From NCBI GenBank assembly GCA_033558025.1, contig JAUCEF010000005.1, positions 4,278,001-4,342,000 on the forward strand: a stretch of DNA of 64,000 nt, read 5' to 3'. A program made the translations under genes and the position numbers. Below, in pieces: positions 9,263 through 19,396 of this stretch. Positions within the stretch are counted from its first letter, which is position 1. Each line of letters starts with the position of its first letter. Origin of the DNA: Phytophthora sp. 'mugwort'. Lineage: Eukaryota > Oomycota > Peronosporomycetes > Peronosporales > Peronosporaceae. A model generated the notes under the pieces. The model saw nothing but the letters and a program-made list of their open reading frames with translations, was not told the DNA's origin and ran no database searches.

Positions 9263-11779
9263 GTGTCGTTTAGCGAGTTCCCTCTACATCCTCGTCTTCA
9301 AAGAATGTCTTACGGACAAAAAGGCGGCGCTCTTCCTCGAAGGCAGCCACAAGCTTCTCGTTCAAGTGGGTCTTCTGCTCCCAAGTTGGCTTCAGTCGAC
9401 CAGGTAGTACGTAACCCCTTTCTCACGCTTCCAGTTCAGCAACTTGCGAAAGTAGTTCACCGGTTCGTCTTCGTGGTCTTTGTCAGTGGTCTGCTCCGAG
9501 GCGTCGTCACCCGCGTAGGCAGAAGGTGCAAGTCACTCCCGTACCTCTTTTAGGCCGACCCTGCGCTTCTTCCGTTCGGCTGGCGAGGCGATGATAACGT
9601 CGATCGCTTCGAGGGAAGGCTTGAAATGCGACCGTCGTGTTCATTAAGTTTAAGCCGCATGAGACGGATGGTCTCACTACCCACGTGAATCTTATGCATG
9701 TGGCTAGCAGCGATGAACAGGGTGGTCTTGAATGCCTTCGCGGAGCTAGCGGTGTTCTTCGTATGCCTCGACGCGGGCGTAATGGCAGCGATGCGCACCG
9801 TGGAGTTTCGTAAACAAAATGACCAGCGGCACGACAAGCATCGAGACAAGTACACATATCAATGGATGGCGAAGGTAATTCAGAGGTAAAACATGCGTAA
9901 TTACTCAGCGGATATTAAATATTTGTAATATATATAGGTGCAGGGTCAACAATGCGACCGGTGGCTTGAAGTTGCTTGTAGGGTTGGATGTGAGCTGTGG
10001 GATGGCCGGCCTTGTGGAGCTTGCGCATGGACTTGAGGACGTTCTGAGCTCCGTGGGCAGGAATCTTGTGCTCGGATAGAAACAACAGCAAATCATTCTC
10101 AGGGGTTACGCCAAGCTCCAGGACATCGTCTCGGTACTGCGGCGACCTCTCGTCAAGCACGACACCTTCAGCGAGGAACAGCTCCAAGAACGCAACGACA
10201 AGCTTGCCGGACGATCTCGTGTGTTTGGCGGAGCTGTCAGTCGAACTTCTGAAGCGAGGCACTTGGGTGTACCAGGACAACCAGACATCCTTCAGATACC
10301 CGTACGGCGCGTTTGGCTGGCGGCTCCTTTATCGTGTTTTCACTTGTGCCTTGCGTCGTTGCCGGTGCTAGCCGTTTGTTGTAGACTTTAGCTTCCATAG
10401 TAGAAACGCAAGCGTTGAGCTTGCGGTCGACCTGAATTATCTGCAGCTTGGTGAGAAAGATGGGGTGCTTGGTGATATGGTCGTGCTATCTTGGGACTTG
10501 GCCGTGTAAGCTTGGGGACTTGTGCTCGTCTTACACATCAGGTGCGATGACCAGGCTAGAATCTCGTCGATGGAGTGGCCTTTCTATCTGGCGCATGCTT
10601 CCAGCAGGTATATCTACCTTAAGACCTTCAGGAGTGGATATTGGCGCAGCAGGTAAGCGATAAGCGTGTCGATAACACGCCTGTCCACGCTGCACTGTGC
10701 TGTCTTGAGCCCGTAAGATGCGTTGAATAGCGCCGCTGCGATATTCCGACCTTCGTCTCGATGTCGGAGTCGAACGGATCTATCGACAAGGGCGAAACGA
10801 CTTGGTGGGGATCTCGAGTACTCAGAACGTGAGCAACTTTGTGGTCTTGATACGGTGTGTTGAAGATGTACGCGAAGGCCCTTATTCGTCGTTGTCATGT
10901 TCCACGCCTCCGGTCAAAACTCCACAACACACTCACGCCGGCTCCATTCGCATGCTGTGCTCCGCTGCGTCGAAAACAATGCGATGTCAGACGCTCGGTC
11001 ACACCAGCCGGTTTAGCGGCTCTCTTTAGGACACGGTTGACGTAGCTGTGGGTACCCGGCGAAGAGTACGTTGGCTAGCCATCATCCGAGCAATATGCTT
11101 GTAGCGGGACCACAGAGCCTGGGTGGCCGATAAACTTGATAAGAGGCGTAGCATGAGACAGAATGGTTTGGGATATAGCTTGAGCTGCAGGAAGCTTAGT
11201 CACTATCGATTCCGTCGGAGAAGCTTGAGTCACCAATCCAAGCGCAATCGCGTGCAGCGACATTTTCGTCAGGAAACAGCGAGAGACCAGGTTTGATTAG
11301 CATGAAGGAGATATCCCCCGCGCCGGTGGTACGTGTTAGCCTTGCGTAGAAGCGTAAGGTCCGACGCACGCCCGAATAGGAACCAGTGTAAGCACAGCAG
11401 CGTGGCGTCCTGGTAATCTGCTGAGGTAACAGCATTCGAATACATACACCACCATCTGCCTGGACGCATTCTTCATGCACGCAGGAGCCATATTAACAAA
11501 TACTCCCGACTCTCTCTTCAAGCAATAGCGTTCCAGAACTTGGCCATTCTTAATGTCTTGTCGATAGCTGACCGATGCTGAGGGCACGGTCCAGCCGACA
11601 GTTCTTAGCCTGTCGCTAGTACTCATGACTGGGTTCCGGACTAACAGCTTTCCATTACGGCCCTCCTTTAAGGCGAAGTGCATGCCGATCTTATCCAACA
11701 CATGACGAGCCTGTTCACCACACTTTTCCAGGACGATTGCGGCATGCTCGGGCTGCATGGCCACTTCCAGGTAATTCAA
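9263..11779 (-). pseudogene. Crypton-like tyrosine recombinase relic 1
   Basis: Read on the minus strand, frameshifted blocks run in order. An N-terminal block (11779-11480) includes RYCLKRESGVFVNMAPAC. Then DYQDATLLCLHWFLFGRASD (about 11430-11360) has the shape of box I of tyrosine recombinases, with the catalytic Arg in FGRASDL. LHAIALGLVTQASP follows (about 11255), then LTSHCFRRSGAQHANG (about 10990-10945), which gives the His-x-x-Arg of box II. A candidate Tyr lies in FAYIFNT (about 10870). C-terminal blocks continue (LLLFLSEHKIPAHGAQNVLK, about 10110-10050), and a further piece with HMHKIHVGSETIRLMRLKLN is at about 9630-9700. No reverse transcriptase accompanies it, which favours Crypton over DIRS/Ngaro. 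Multiple frameshifts and stops mark it as dead. Confidence 0.72.
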
Positions 11780-11959
11780 CGTTACGTCTTCCTCCTCGAG
11801 AAATTGAAAAAAAAACGAGCGAGATGCGCACTCGCGAGCAAGCTTTGTTCTGGTCGGTGCGAGATCGTTCAGGCTTGTGGGGCTCGTGGATGTCGGTGCT
11901 CGGCTGTTATTCGAGAGATATGCGAATGGCTTGGAATAAGTAGAGGGATATCATTAACT

Positions 11960-12460
11960 TCAGGGCTCCCTCCGGCCCAATATGTCGGAGGTTTAACTGT
12001 GCGATTTCACCTATTCGGGTTATATCTTATTGGCCAAAATTGATCGAGTGGATCAATTTGATTCGCTAAAAGAAGATAGCAGCCATTTTATTGGTAGATA
12101 TATTATAGTAGGTTTAAGTATGGTCGGAGATGTCATTCATACCAGAAAATATCCGACCGACGGACGTTCCGATCTGTACCAAAAGTATAGTACCTCACGA
12201 ATAGCCGACTCTCAATCCAATATTTTACCTTATGCCTTACATGTCGTGGCCAAAAGAATTTTTTTACTGTTATAACTCTTAACGAGCAGAAGTGAGTGAG
12301 GCGGCAGCAGTAGGACGATGGCAGGAGGGCGACGTGAGCCGGCAGCAGGAGGGTTGCGTGAGCGGGTGGCAGGGGGGGGAGGGCTAGCCATCGCCCCGGC
12401 AGCAGAAGTTATTTAGCTACTAGATGATTAACGAGTTGTAGTTAATAAGATATTTATTGT
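11960..12460. other. Crypton-like 5' non-coding region and G-rich repeats
   Basis: Holds GGCCCAATATGTCGGA (11974) and ATTGGCCAAAAT (12029), both also found with almost the same spacing upstream of the second recombinase relic (17395 and 17448). At 12290-12400 a purine/G-rich tract repeats GTGAG...GGCAGCAGGAGGG motifs and contains an 8-G run. No coding signal. Confidence 0.5.
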
Positions 12461-13160
12461 CTAGTGCTGCCAAGAAATGTTGTTAAGGGAAAGCTTCTTG
12501 AACTGCGTTCGCACCAAGTTGCAGTTGAACTTCATACATGCGCAGGTGTTGTCAATGTTGAGGAGAAGCAGAATGTTCGAGTCGTGAAAGAGCTCTCGGT
12601 TCGCCTTGCGTATGAAATACAGCACGAAGATAACACAATCAAAGCTGGCGCGTTGATGCGGGTTCGCTCTGTATGCGCTTGGTCGCATACGTTATTCACT
12701 TTTTGCCCTACTTCTCCGTCGCCTCTGCCTTGGAGCACCCTCCACAAAATTGTCATGATTTCCTAGGCTGAGTGGTACTCTTTCGAGTCTCCGAGCATCT
12801 ATAGGCTATTACCCCCTTCACTATAAGCACTGGGTTTTGCATTTTGCATCCCCCAAAACACCAATGGCCGTTCGTGCACATAGGTATAATGATGATTCGA
12901 AAACTTCTCATACGGGAATCGTGCCATCATACCACTCACCGCCTCGTACTTCTCCCCCATGCTGTTTTTGTTTTTCTTCCACGCGCTTAGGATAATTCCA
13001 ATAGCTGACAGTCGAAACTGAAGGTTTCGTATGTGTTCTACGATGAAATATGACACCACGGTGTCGTCTAGCCAACCTCGGTGCTCGAGCGTGTCCAGGT
13101 TTTTCTGTGTGGCCTGGCGGTGGTACGACTCATCGTCTGTTCTAATCCAACAGCCGTATT
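12461..13160 (-). pseudogene. Ulp1-like (C48) cysteine peptidase fragment, transposon-associated
   Basis: On the minus strand, HRGWLDDTVVSYFIVEHIRN (about 13085-13030) matches the opening of Ulp1-type domains (WLxDxxIxxYF). The fragment continues to about 12800 and then shifts frame. Near the 3' end, ASFDCVIFVLYFIRKANREL (about 12650-12590) resembles the catalytic-Cys block (Q-x-x-DCG-[IV]F), with Val in place of the usual Gly. The expected HW and Asp blocks are not recognised in the broken middle. In plants and oomycetes such domains often ride on Mutator-like and related DNA transposons; that link is inference here. A desumoylating peptidase activity is not expected from this copy. Confidence 0.55.
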
Positions 13161-14640
13161 TTTACAAATCAACCGGCTATCCATTGCATTTGTGGCGACA
13201 ACGGCTTCTACGCTATAATCAATCTCCACTGGAAAGTCTATGCATCCGATATTCTTTTTCACGCTTGATCGTTCGGATAAACTCGACCGGGCTATCGTTT
13301 CGGTTATACTCGACTGGATAGTCATTTCCGGTACACTCGACACCGGCGCCTGAGTGGTCGTTTTGTACCGTGCTGTCACGCTTAATCGGCCGGGTAAGCC
13401 GTGAGTTTCGAGTTCAATCAGCTTTCTCAACCTACCCTGGGATCATTTTTGATGCACTCCGCAATAATGGCACTGCGCGACGTCTTCAAACCCTCGATGG
13501 CCCTTTGTTTGACGAGACTAGCTAATTCAGGCTCGAATTCCTTGGTTGGGCGCGTGTCACACGTTTAGAAGACGGGCCGGTCGGCGTGGAAACAGACCAT
13601 CTCCGCCAAAACAAAGTATCGACTTGCGTGTAGTACTCGTTTCTTGTGATACATCTTTAGTGGTATTTCTTCTTCCTTCACCGCTAAGACGATCTCGACC
13701 TTTTCATCGATAATGTGTTGTGTCGTGTCTGTCATGCTGCTTTTGACGTCGTTTCGAAAACTGACACTCCAAGCCTTTTCGGGTATACCAGACGAGACGT
13801 ACTCGACTTTTTTTTTATTCTCAGCAAGGTTTTATTGATACCCTCGACAAGGTTTTCTCTGGTACTAGCGACAAATAGTCAGTGTTATTATGGTCTTGCG
13901 GATATTATCGACACGATTTTTCGACCCTGTTGTGCTATTCATATCCTACCAGGCACGTGGCAGAAAAAGAAGCCTTTCAGACTAGATTTCCCCACTTGGA
14001 GCGCCTTTGATACAGAGTCGAGTACATCCGTGCAATCTGGATCTTGGATTAAGGCGGATCGACGCAGCTTCAGGTGCTGAATGCTGGTAGTGTTGAGGGA
14101 GATGATGTTGCGGCTGCTGATGAAGGCCAGCACTGCCTCTTCAACTTTTTTCCCATGCCTGACGACTTGGACGCGGGAGGCATGCCGCTCTTGGATCAAG
14201 AATGATCCTGTCAGTCAAGAAGCTCATGAAGCTGTCAAGGTATTTCGTGTTTGAGCGCTGCTACGGTGCGTCGGACATCCAGAATGGTTCCTGTGCGTGC
14301 CACGCAAACCACGTGGCGTGAAGGTGAGTCACTGACGGTCTCGGCTTGGGCTTGTCTGGGCTCTCTCTGTATATGGCCCCACACCTCAAATCTATGTCTC
14401 AGATGCCGTACTATAAAGTCGTCAATCCTTTATTTTGTGATTACGCTACGCTTGCTTTCAGTAATAGTACTTCGCTATACCCGTCACCAGCTCGCACAGC
14501 ACCTCCGTCGCCGAGGCCTGCGTCGAGTCGAACCAGCTTCGCCATAGGTAGCCGCCAAGATACATTGGAAGCAAGGGCTCTTTTATTCCACGCATAGCCT
14601 ACACAATGCGCCAGTTAGTGCATCAATAACAATAAACATG
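13161..14640 (-). other. Degraded minus-strand coding remnants upstream of the Ulp1-like fragment
   Basis: A minus-strand frame at 14199-13939 (including LIQDPDCTDVLDSVSKALQV and GFFFCHVPGR) looks like a real but broken protein segment and may be the N-terminal part of the Ulp1-bearing protein. The frame at 13430-13068 is out of phase with the WLDDTVV frame. No family could be assigned and no intact gene exists. Confidence 0.35.
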
Positions 14641-14644
14641 TATA

Positions 14645-15443
14645 CTACCATCGTATACCTTTATGTGCTGCTTGATCCGGATTTCCCAGGCGCCTTCGAC
14701 ACGGTTCGTGTGCGCGCCAGTGCCCGGACCGAGGTAGGGATCGCTGTGGTTCAGCCCCAAGTGCCTGTAATTCATGTCTTGCAATAGGCGGTTTTTGGCA
14801 AGCGTGTGGTTTCCATTCGCCGAAACGTACGACGCGAACTGATCGCTTATAACCGTAGGGCTTCAATCATTCAGATACGGTATAGTAAGTTGCACTATAC
14901 AACAAATATATCAATAGAAACTTACCCGGGCGTGATGTGCTTCTTGAACAAAGCCAACAGTGTGGTTGGTGCGGTCCTGATACGTAATACACCAAATCAC
15001 CTGTTGGTGGTGCGATCTACACCACCGAACAGCCAGCAGTCTGGGAAGCGGCTGCCCCGGTTATACTTCGACTTCTTTTTAAGTGAAATCTCGTCAGTTT
15101 CGACGACGTGGCCTTCATCGCCGATTTCCATTGGGATGGAATGCATCTCCTTGGAGCAATTATCCCTGCAATAGGAATACCATTGCATAGCAGCCTGCTC
15201 ATTGACTCCTACCATGTGGGCGGCCGTCGTAACCGGCGTCTGCGCACACCAATGGCAGAGCAGGTGACTAGCTTCCGTGCGGGAGCTTGATCTGGCAAAG
15301 AAGAAATCGGTCCGAGCGCTCCACTCAGTGCGGCAAGAGGTACGAGAGCACCGCCAGCGCTCGTAGGCCACGTCCACACGCATGGCCTTGGTACACTTGG
15401 GGCTTAAAAGCGCGACGAAACGAGGTGCACCGACACACACCAC
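14645..15443 (-). pseudogene. Merlin-type (IS1016/ISXO2-like) DDE transposase relic
   Basis: Minus-strand frame 15443-14997 shows an N-terminal Cys-containing segment (WRCSRTSCRTEWSARTDFFF), then EGHVVETDEISLKKKSKYNR (first catalytic Asp in ETDE) and FGGVDRTTNR. After a frameshift, SDQFASYVSANGNHTLAKN (second Asp) and AHTNRVEGAWEIRIKQHIKV (third acidic residue, in HTNRVE) follow down to about 14645. The D, D, HTN-x-x-E order and spacing are those of ISXO2/IS1595-like transposases, the eukaryotic version of which is Merlin. The upstream frame at 15595-15404 may hold the start of the protein. TIRs were not found by eye. Frameshifts make it inactive. Confidence 0.75.
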
Positions 15444-15989
15444 TCCAACGTATCCTGCGCAGTGGACGTGATGGCCATCACGCCGTCAAACGTGGTGTGG
15501 CTCAGTCCACGCGCCGCGTGGACATCCTTCGGAGGGGGCAACAGTGGGCACGCCGCGGTCATTGCCAGCGAGGATGGGGTGTTGCTTGACGCCATTGGTA
15601 TCTGGGGCTCTCGGTCGCTGCGACGGTTTGCAAATGTGAGGCGTGCAGGCAGCCTTTGGATTTCCCCGCCTCTTTATGGGGATATATCTGATTCTGATTC
15701 TGGCTGCATCGTTGTGGTTAATGTGGGGCTGTTACTACATTGTGTCATGGCTACCACTTGGTATCAAGCCAGACTGTTCGCTGTTATTCTATCGATTAAG
15801 CTAGATGTGGAACCATATCCAGGGAGAGCCCTTGTCTGGGTCTTGACTGGATGCCTGCTGACGTTTTTTATGCTTGTCTTGTGCCGGACCCCGTCCACCT
15901 TAACGTCTAGATTATACCATGCGCTTGTCTTGACGCTTGATGTATCATTAACGGGTCAATAACAATGTGTTGATGGTCAATAGTCTCTT
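15444..15989. other. Spacer between Merlin and Crypton-like relic 2
   Basis: Mixed sequence. The right part (about 15600-15989) has a hydrophobic plus-strand open frame (15462-15962) with no recognisable family and no counterpart pattern in the surrounding elements. It is probably chance or element non-coding sequence. Confidence 0.35.
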
Positions 15990-16963
15990 GCTTCCGAATG
16001 CGTTGCGGCGGCTTCTCCTTCGCTTGGTTTATTGTTGGCATTTCCTTCGGCCAGCAAGGTGCAACAACAATACAAGCATCTCATCAATCGTCGCTCCAGC
16101 GTTCACGACAGCGACCTCCAAGCGCCTGGCGGCCAGAGCGTGAACTGGGAGCTTCTTCGTCATGCGGCAGCGCAAGATGAGGTAATTCATGAGGACATCG
16201 ACCACTTGTATGCTGATATTGTACCTGGAGCTTCCCAGCTTGAAGCACGTCGTAGACTCTAGGCGTTGTACAGCTGCGATGTTATACAGTGTCTCAGTAC
16301 CAAGGGGCTTTAATTTTGGCGCCTTTCGTCACGCGGCTTACTAACCATGTGATACCCTCCGCCTGTGTTGAAGATGTATTTAAACCCCTTGTTAATGATG
16401 CTCATGCTTCAGGAACCATGGTTGGAGACCCAGTGATATGTGAGCCCGAGGCAGGTATTCGCGTATTAAGCCCCTCCGTGGTGAATGAGTGCGACGACAA
16501 AGAGACAGTTACTTCAGCAGCAGAAGCGACACGATCAAGCATGCGGTTGATGTGGGAGTACCGGCGGTAAGGCATCGAACTCGGTATGGCGGACCAGGAC
16601 CTCCAGTAGTGGCGATACCGGAGACAAGTCGACAGCGGTTTCGACAGGGATCTCGGGCAAGTTGTCGATCAAGGTGACGAACGGAGCATCCCTGTGTGTC
16701 AACGTCGTAGCGATCATGTGTAGAGGGCAGGTGACGTAGTCGGGGTGAACCGCACGAAGAAAACACTTCCCGCATCGGCGGAGACTTTCTGCCTGCGGAC
16801 GAGCGACAAATCGGACGGTCGCCTCCTCCCCAAACAGGTACCACAGCGGAGACAACAACGCGGCGTCTTGGAAGTCGCTAGATGAATATGCGTTCTTATA
16901 CAAATACAGCATCATTTTTGGTGTCTTTTGCGCACTGTGGTGGTGTGTTGAATACCTTTCCAT
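15990..16963 (-). pseudogene. Crypton-like tyrosine recombinase relic 2
   Basis: Minus-strand blocks parallel relic 1: MMLYLYKNAYSSSDFQDAAL, then LLSPLWYLFGEEATVRFV (about 16915-16800), where the box I Arg of FGRASDL has been lost. PDYVTCPLHMIATTLTHRDA (about 16740-16690) and LPEIPVETAVDLSPVSPLLE (about 16660-16600) follow. After frameshifts come INKGFKYIFNTGGGYH (about 16440-16400) and a C-terminal block with CFKLGSSRYNISIQVVDVLM (about 16240-16190). The box II His-x-x-Arg block is not recognisable. It is a second, more decayed copy of the same protein family on the same strand. Confidence 0.62.
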
Positions 16964-17964
16964 CTATCTCCAGACCGAAGCTGTCAAGTATCTTCCCCAT
17001 GCTAAGCATCGTTGCTCGTCAGTGTGTAGCGATTGCACGGGGAAGCGCACAAACAGCCACAACTTACCTCTGTTCATAGAATTGCATTGTGGTATTTTGA
17101 GCAATGTTCTAGCCCTTCTTACCTTCGTTAAATGCAAGACGTACCAAACCTGCCCAGTGCAGATATAAACTCTTGCCTGAATCGTCCTGTTATAGCTTAA
17201 GATAGTCAAACTCAACATTTTCGCTCTTAACGAAAGGCATTGAACGCCTTATTGGCTGGTGTCTTGACCGCTTTGTGTTGGCAGTCTTTAACCCGTCCAA
17301 GCTCATCCTGGTCGGATAAGATGCAAAGATGCAAGCGATACTCTCTTCACTAGGACTTTTAATAAAGGTACATATATATTTCTTGGCCCTCAGACCCAAT
17401 ATGTCCGAAAGGTGGCGTAGCGGACATAACCAACCCTAGGTCTAACGATTGGCCAAAATGATTCGACATATATCATACGATTGATTGTTTATATTACAAA
17501 TTATGTGATTGGGATAGTGACCCCAAACAAAGCTAAGCTTATTTTTATAGTTGGGTAAGTAATAATATTCATCCATATCGTGACGGTTCCGACATCCCTA
17601 TACTTTCCGACACATGGGATGATTAGAAAGTACAGGATAATAAACCGATATTACGCGAGATTTAGCTGATTTATTTAGGTGTAGGGGTGCTGTGCCTCAT
17701 TTCCTGCCAGCTTACAAAAGACGCTTAAAGCCGCAAGGAACGGCCTCTAGAGGCCTCTAGGCTAAGAAAAACGCCTTTTCAGCGTACACGCCGTTTTGGG
17801 CCCGGCGCCATGTGATGAAGGCGAAACGCCAGCACGGGGACCATAATCTAAAGCATTTGCCGGCGATTAACCGTTACAACTCCCTATTGGCAGAAATATA
17901 TTGACAAATAATACACTGATAAAGAATGTGTGACCATCTATAGCCTTCGTGATTGACCTTTATA
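16964..17964. other. Crypton-like 5' region and unassigned sequence
   Basis: CCCAATATGTCCGA (17395) and ATTGGCCAAAAT (17448) repeat the module seen upstream of relic 1. The rest is AT-rich to about 17700, followed by a short GC-rich stretch containing GGCCTCTAGAGGCCTCTAGG (17740). No gene seen. Confidence 0.45.
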
Positions 17965-18165
17965 TCATCGAATAGCGGCCTGCCATATGGCTTTGAATAG
18001 ACATACCGCGCATTTGTAGCTGGGGGAGACTGAGCTCACGGACGGAGCCACAACGATCTCGGTCTTCGATTTTTGCGAGCTACTGCGCAGGCCCGCAGAC
18101 AGATACATGCTCGCGCTCGCACAGCACGACGCCTCCGCCAATTCCCTCCACCCACCCACCCCCGC

Positions 18166-18340
18166 AGCGCCGTAGCTCGACAGGCAGGAGCGGCCCTGAG
18201 ATGTCTGTTTAATCAGGCCGGTGTTATTGATCCAGACGGGTTTACGCGGCAAGGCCGTCCCGCATGCTGGGTGCTCGTGTGGGTGTATGTATGTTCTATG
18301 TATTTTACTCTGTGCCTGACCGACTTGCCTCAACACCCCC
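18166..18340 (+). repeat. tRNA-derived SINE-like unit 1 (degenerate)
   Basis: Aligns with unit 2: GCTCGACAGGCAGGAGC (18175-18191) is a D-arm-like stem-loop, and the anticodon arm has lost about 11 nt. The T-arm is degenerate (GTCTG TTTAATC AGGCC). The 3' sequence (ATTGATCCAGACGGG, then GGCAAGGC and GTGCTCGTGT) matches the sequence that follows unit 2, so the similarity extends past the tRNA-like head. Confidence 0.6.
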
Positions 18341-18349
18341 CCCCCCCCC

Positions 18350-18520
18350 AGCAACGTTGCTTTACAGGCAAGAGCGCAGGGCTTTGACCTTGAGATGCCT
18401 GTTCGAATCAGGCCCTTGCTATTGATCCCGACAGGGTTGGGGGCAAGACTGTGTGCTTGTGTTTGATTTTGCGTGATATGTGTGCTGTGCTGTGATGTGT
18501 GTGCCCAGGTGGTGTTTACA
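18350..18520 (+). repeat. tRNA-derived SINE-like unit 2 with near-complete tRNA fold
   Basis: Positions 18350-18420 fold as a tRNA. Acceptor AGCAACG/CCTTGCT has 6 of 7 pairs. The D-arm is GCTT-TACAGGCAA-GAGC and the anticodon stem is CAGGG/CCTTG with a 6-nt loop CTTTGA. The T-arm is GCCTG-TTCGAAT-CAGGC (perfect 5-bp stem, canonical B box). The loop is one nucleotide short; with TTG as anticodon it would resemble tRNA-Gln. No 3' splice or CCA is visible and the match with unit 1 continues downstream, so a pol III-derived SINE is more likely than a working tRNA. Confidence 0.65.
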
Positions 18521-19396
18521 TTTGTATGCGGTGCCCTATAATATATGTGAGCACGTGAAGGTCTAGCTGCCCTTTAAAGATGATGGGCGGATCCATCTTT
18601 TTCCCTTTAGCCGATACTATTAGAAGCACGTTTACTCTCTCCGAACGGACCCTGCCTTTTATTTTGACCTCCTTCTTGGCTCCACGCTCGCTGATGATAC
18701 GCGTGGGAGTGTCATCGTTATACACTGCCGTCACGTCGGCGCCGAAAATGCACGAGCGTGCATTCGTAGAGTTTGCCTTGCTTACTACCTCGCTAACAAA
18801 TTTGCGCTGCTCCGCTTCGAGTCTTGCGTTAAGAATACCACTTTTGTGGGGCACCGAAATAAGAACCCACGCTGGTAGATATTCCGTCGCATCATGCGGA
18901 CCAAGTTCTCTTCCTTGTTCCTGGTCAAGTACGTCGATGTGAAGTCGCTACACTCTTCCTTTACGAGCACCAAAACATGGGACGTCTTCAGTGGAAAGTC
19001 GTCGGGTCGCATTTCTTTTATCCACTGCATGATCTCGTCCCAGTGCGGGAATATGCTCTTCCTGCCTTGTCCTCCGACGCTGCACTTAGATCTCCTTTTC
19101 TTATAGGATGCCTCTCTGGTTATAGCTTCACAGCCCCTCCACGCGTGCACTGCGATCGGTGACTTGATAACGTGAAGCCTCGCAGCTTCGGTGACGCTGA
19201 GGCCAGCATTGATATCTCCAGAGCATTGGGATAAGCATTCTTTCGGTTTTGAAACACCACTGCAATAGCAGCACTTGCTCTGATACCTTTTTTTTAACAT
19301 CCTCCAAGTCGCTGCGCAGGCTGTCCTCTCCCCCCCCCCCCCCCAAGCTCGCAAGCGAGCGGTTGCTGCGCCTTCCGGGCACAGCACTTCCTGCAC
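18516..19396 (-). pseudogene. pogo/Tigger-like DDE transposase, truncated
   Basis: Minus-strand frame 19396-18785 has a helix-turn-helix-like segment (SVTEAARLHVI) and then IFPHWDEIMQWIKEMRPDDF, the standard pre-catalytic region of oomycete pogo-like transposases. After a frameshift, 18854-18516 gives FGADVTAVYNDDTPTRII (first catalytic Asp), RGAKKEVKIKGRVRSERVNV and DPPIIFKGQ. The second and third acidic residues that should follow are absent: the frame ends at 18516, close to the SINE-like units. A 15-C run lies at 19330-19344 in the N-terminal part. Dead by truncation. Confidence 0.75.

Noticed and set aside
16032..16262. Plus-strand frame with an ordered-looking helical sequence (KHLINRRSSVHDSDL and on)
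   Set aside because: The minus strand of the same bases reads as the C-terminal block of the Crypton-like relic and parallels relic 1, which explains the openness better.
18350..18420. Functional tRNA gene
   Set aside because: Anticodon loop is short by one base, the acceptor stem has a mismatch, and similarity to unit 1 extends well past the tRNA-like head.
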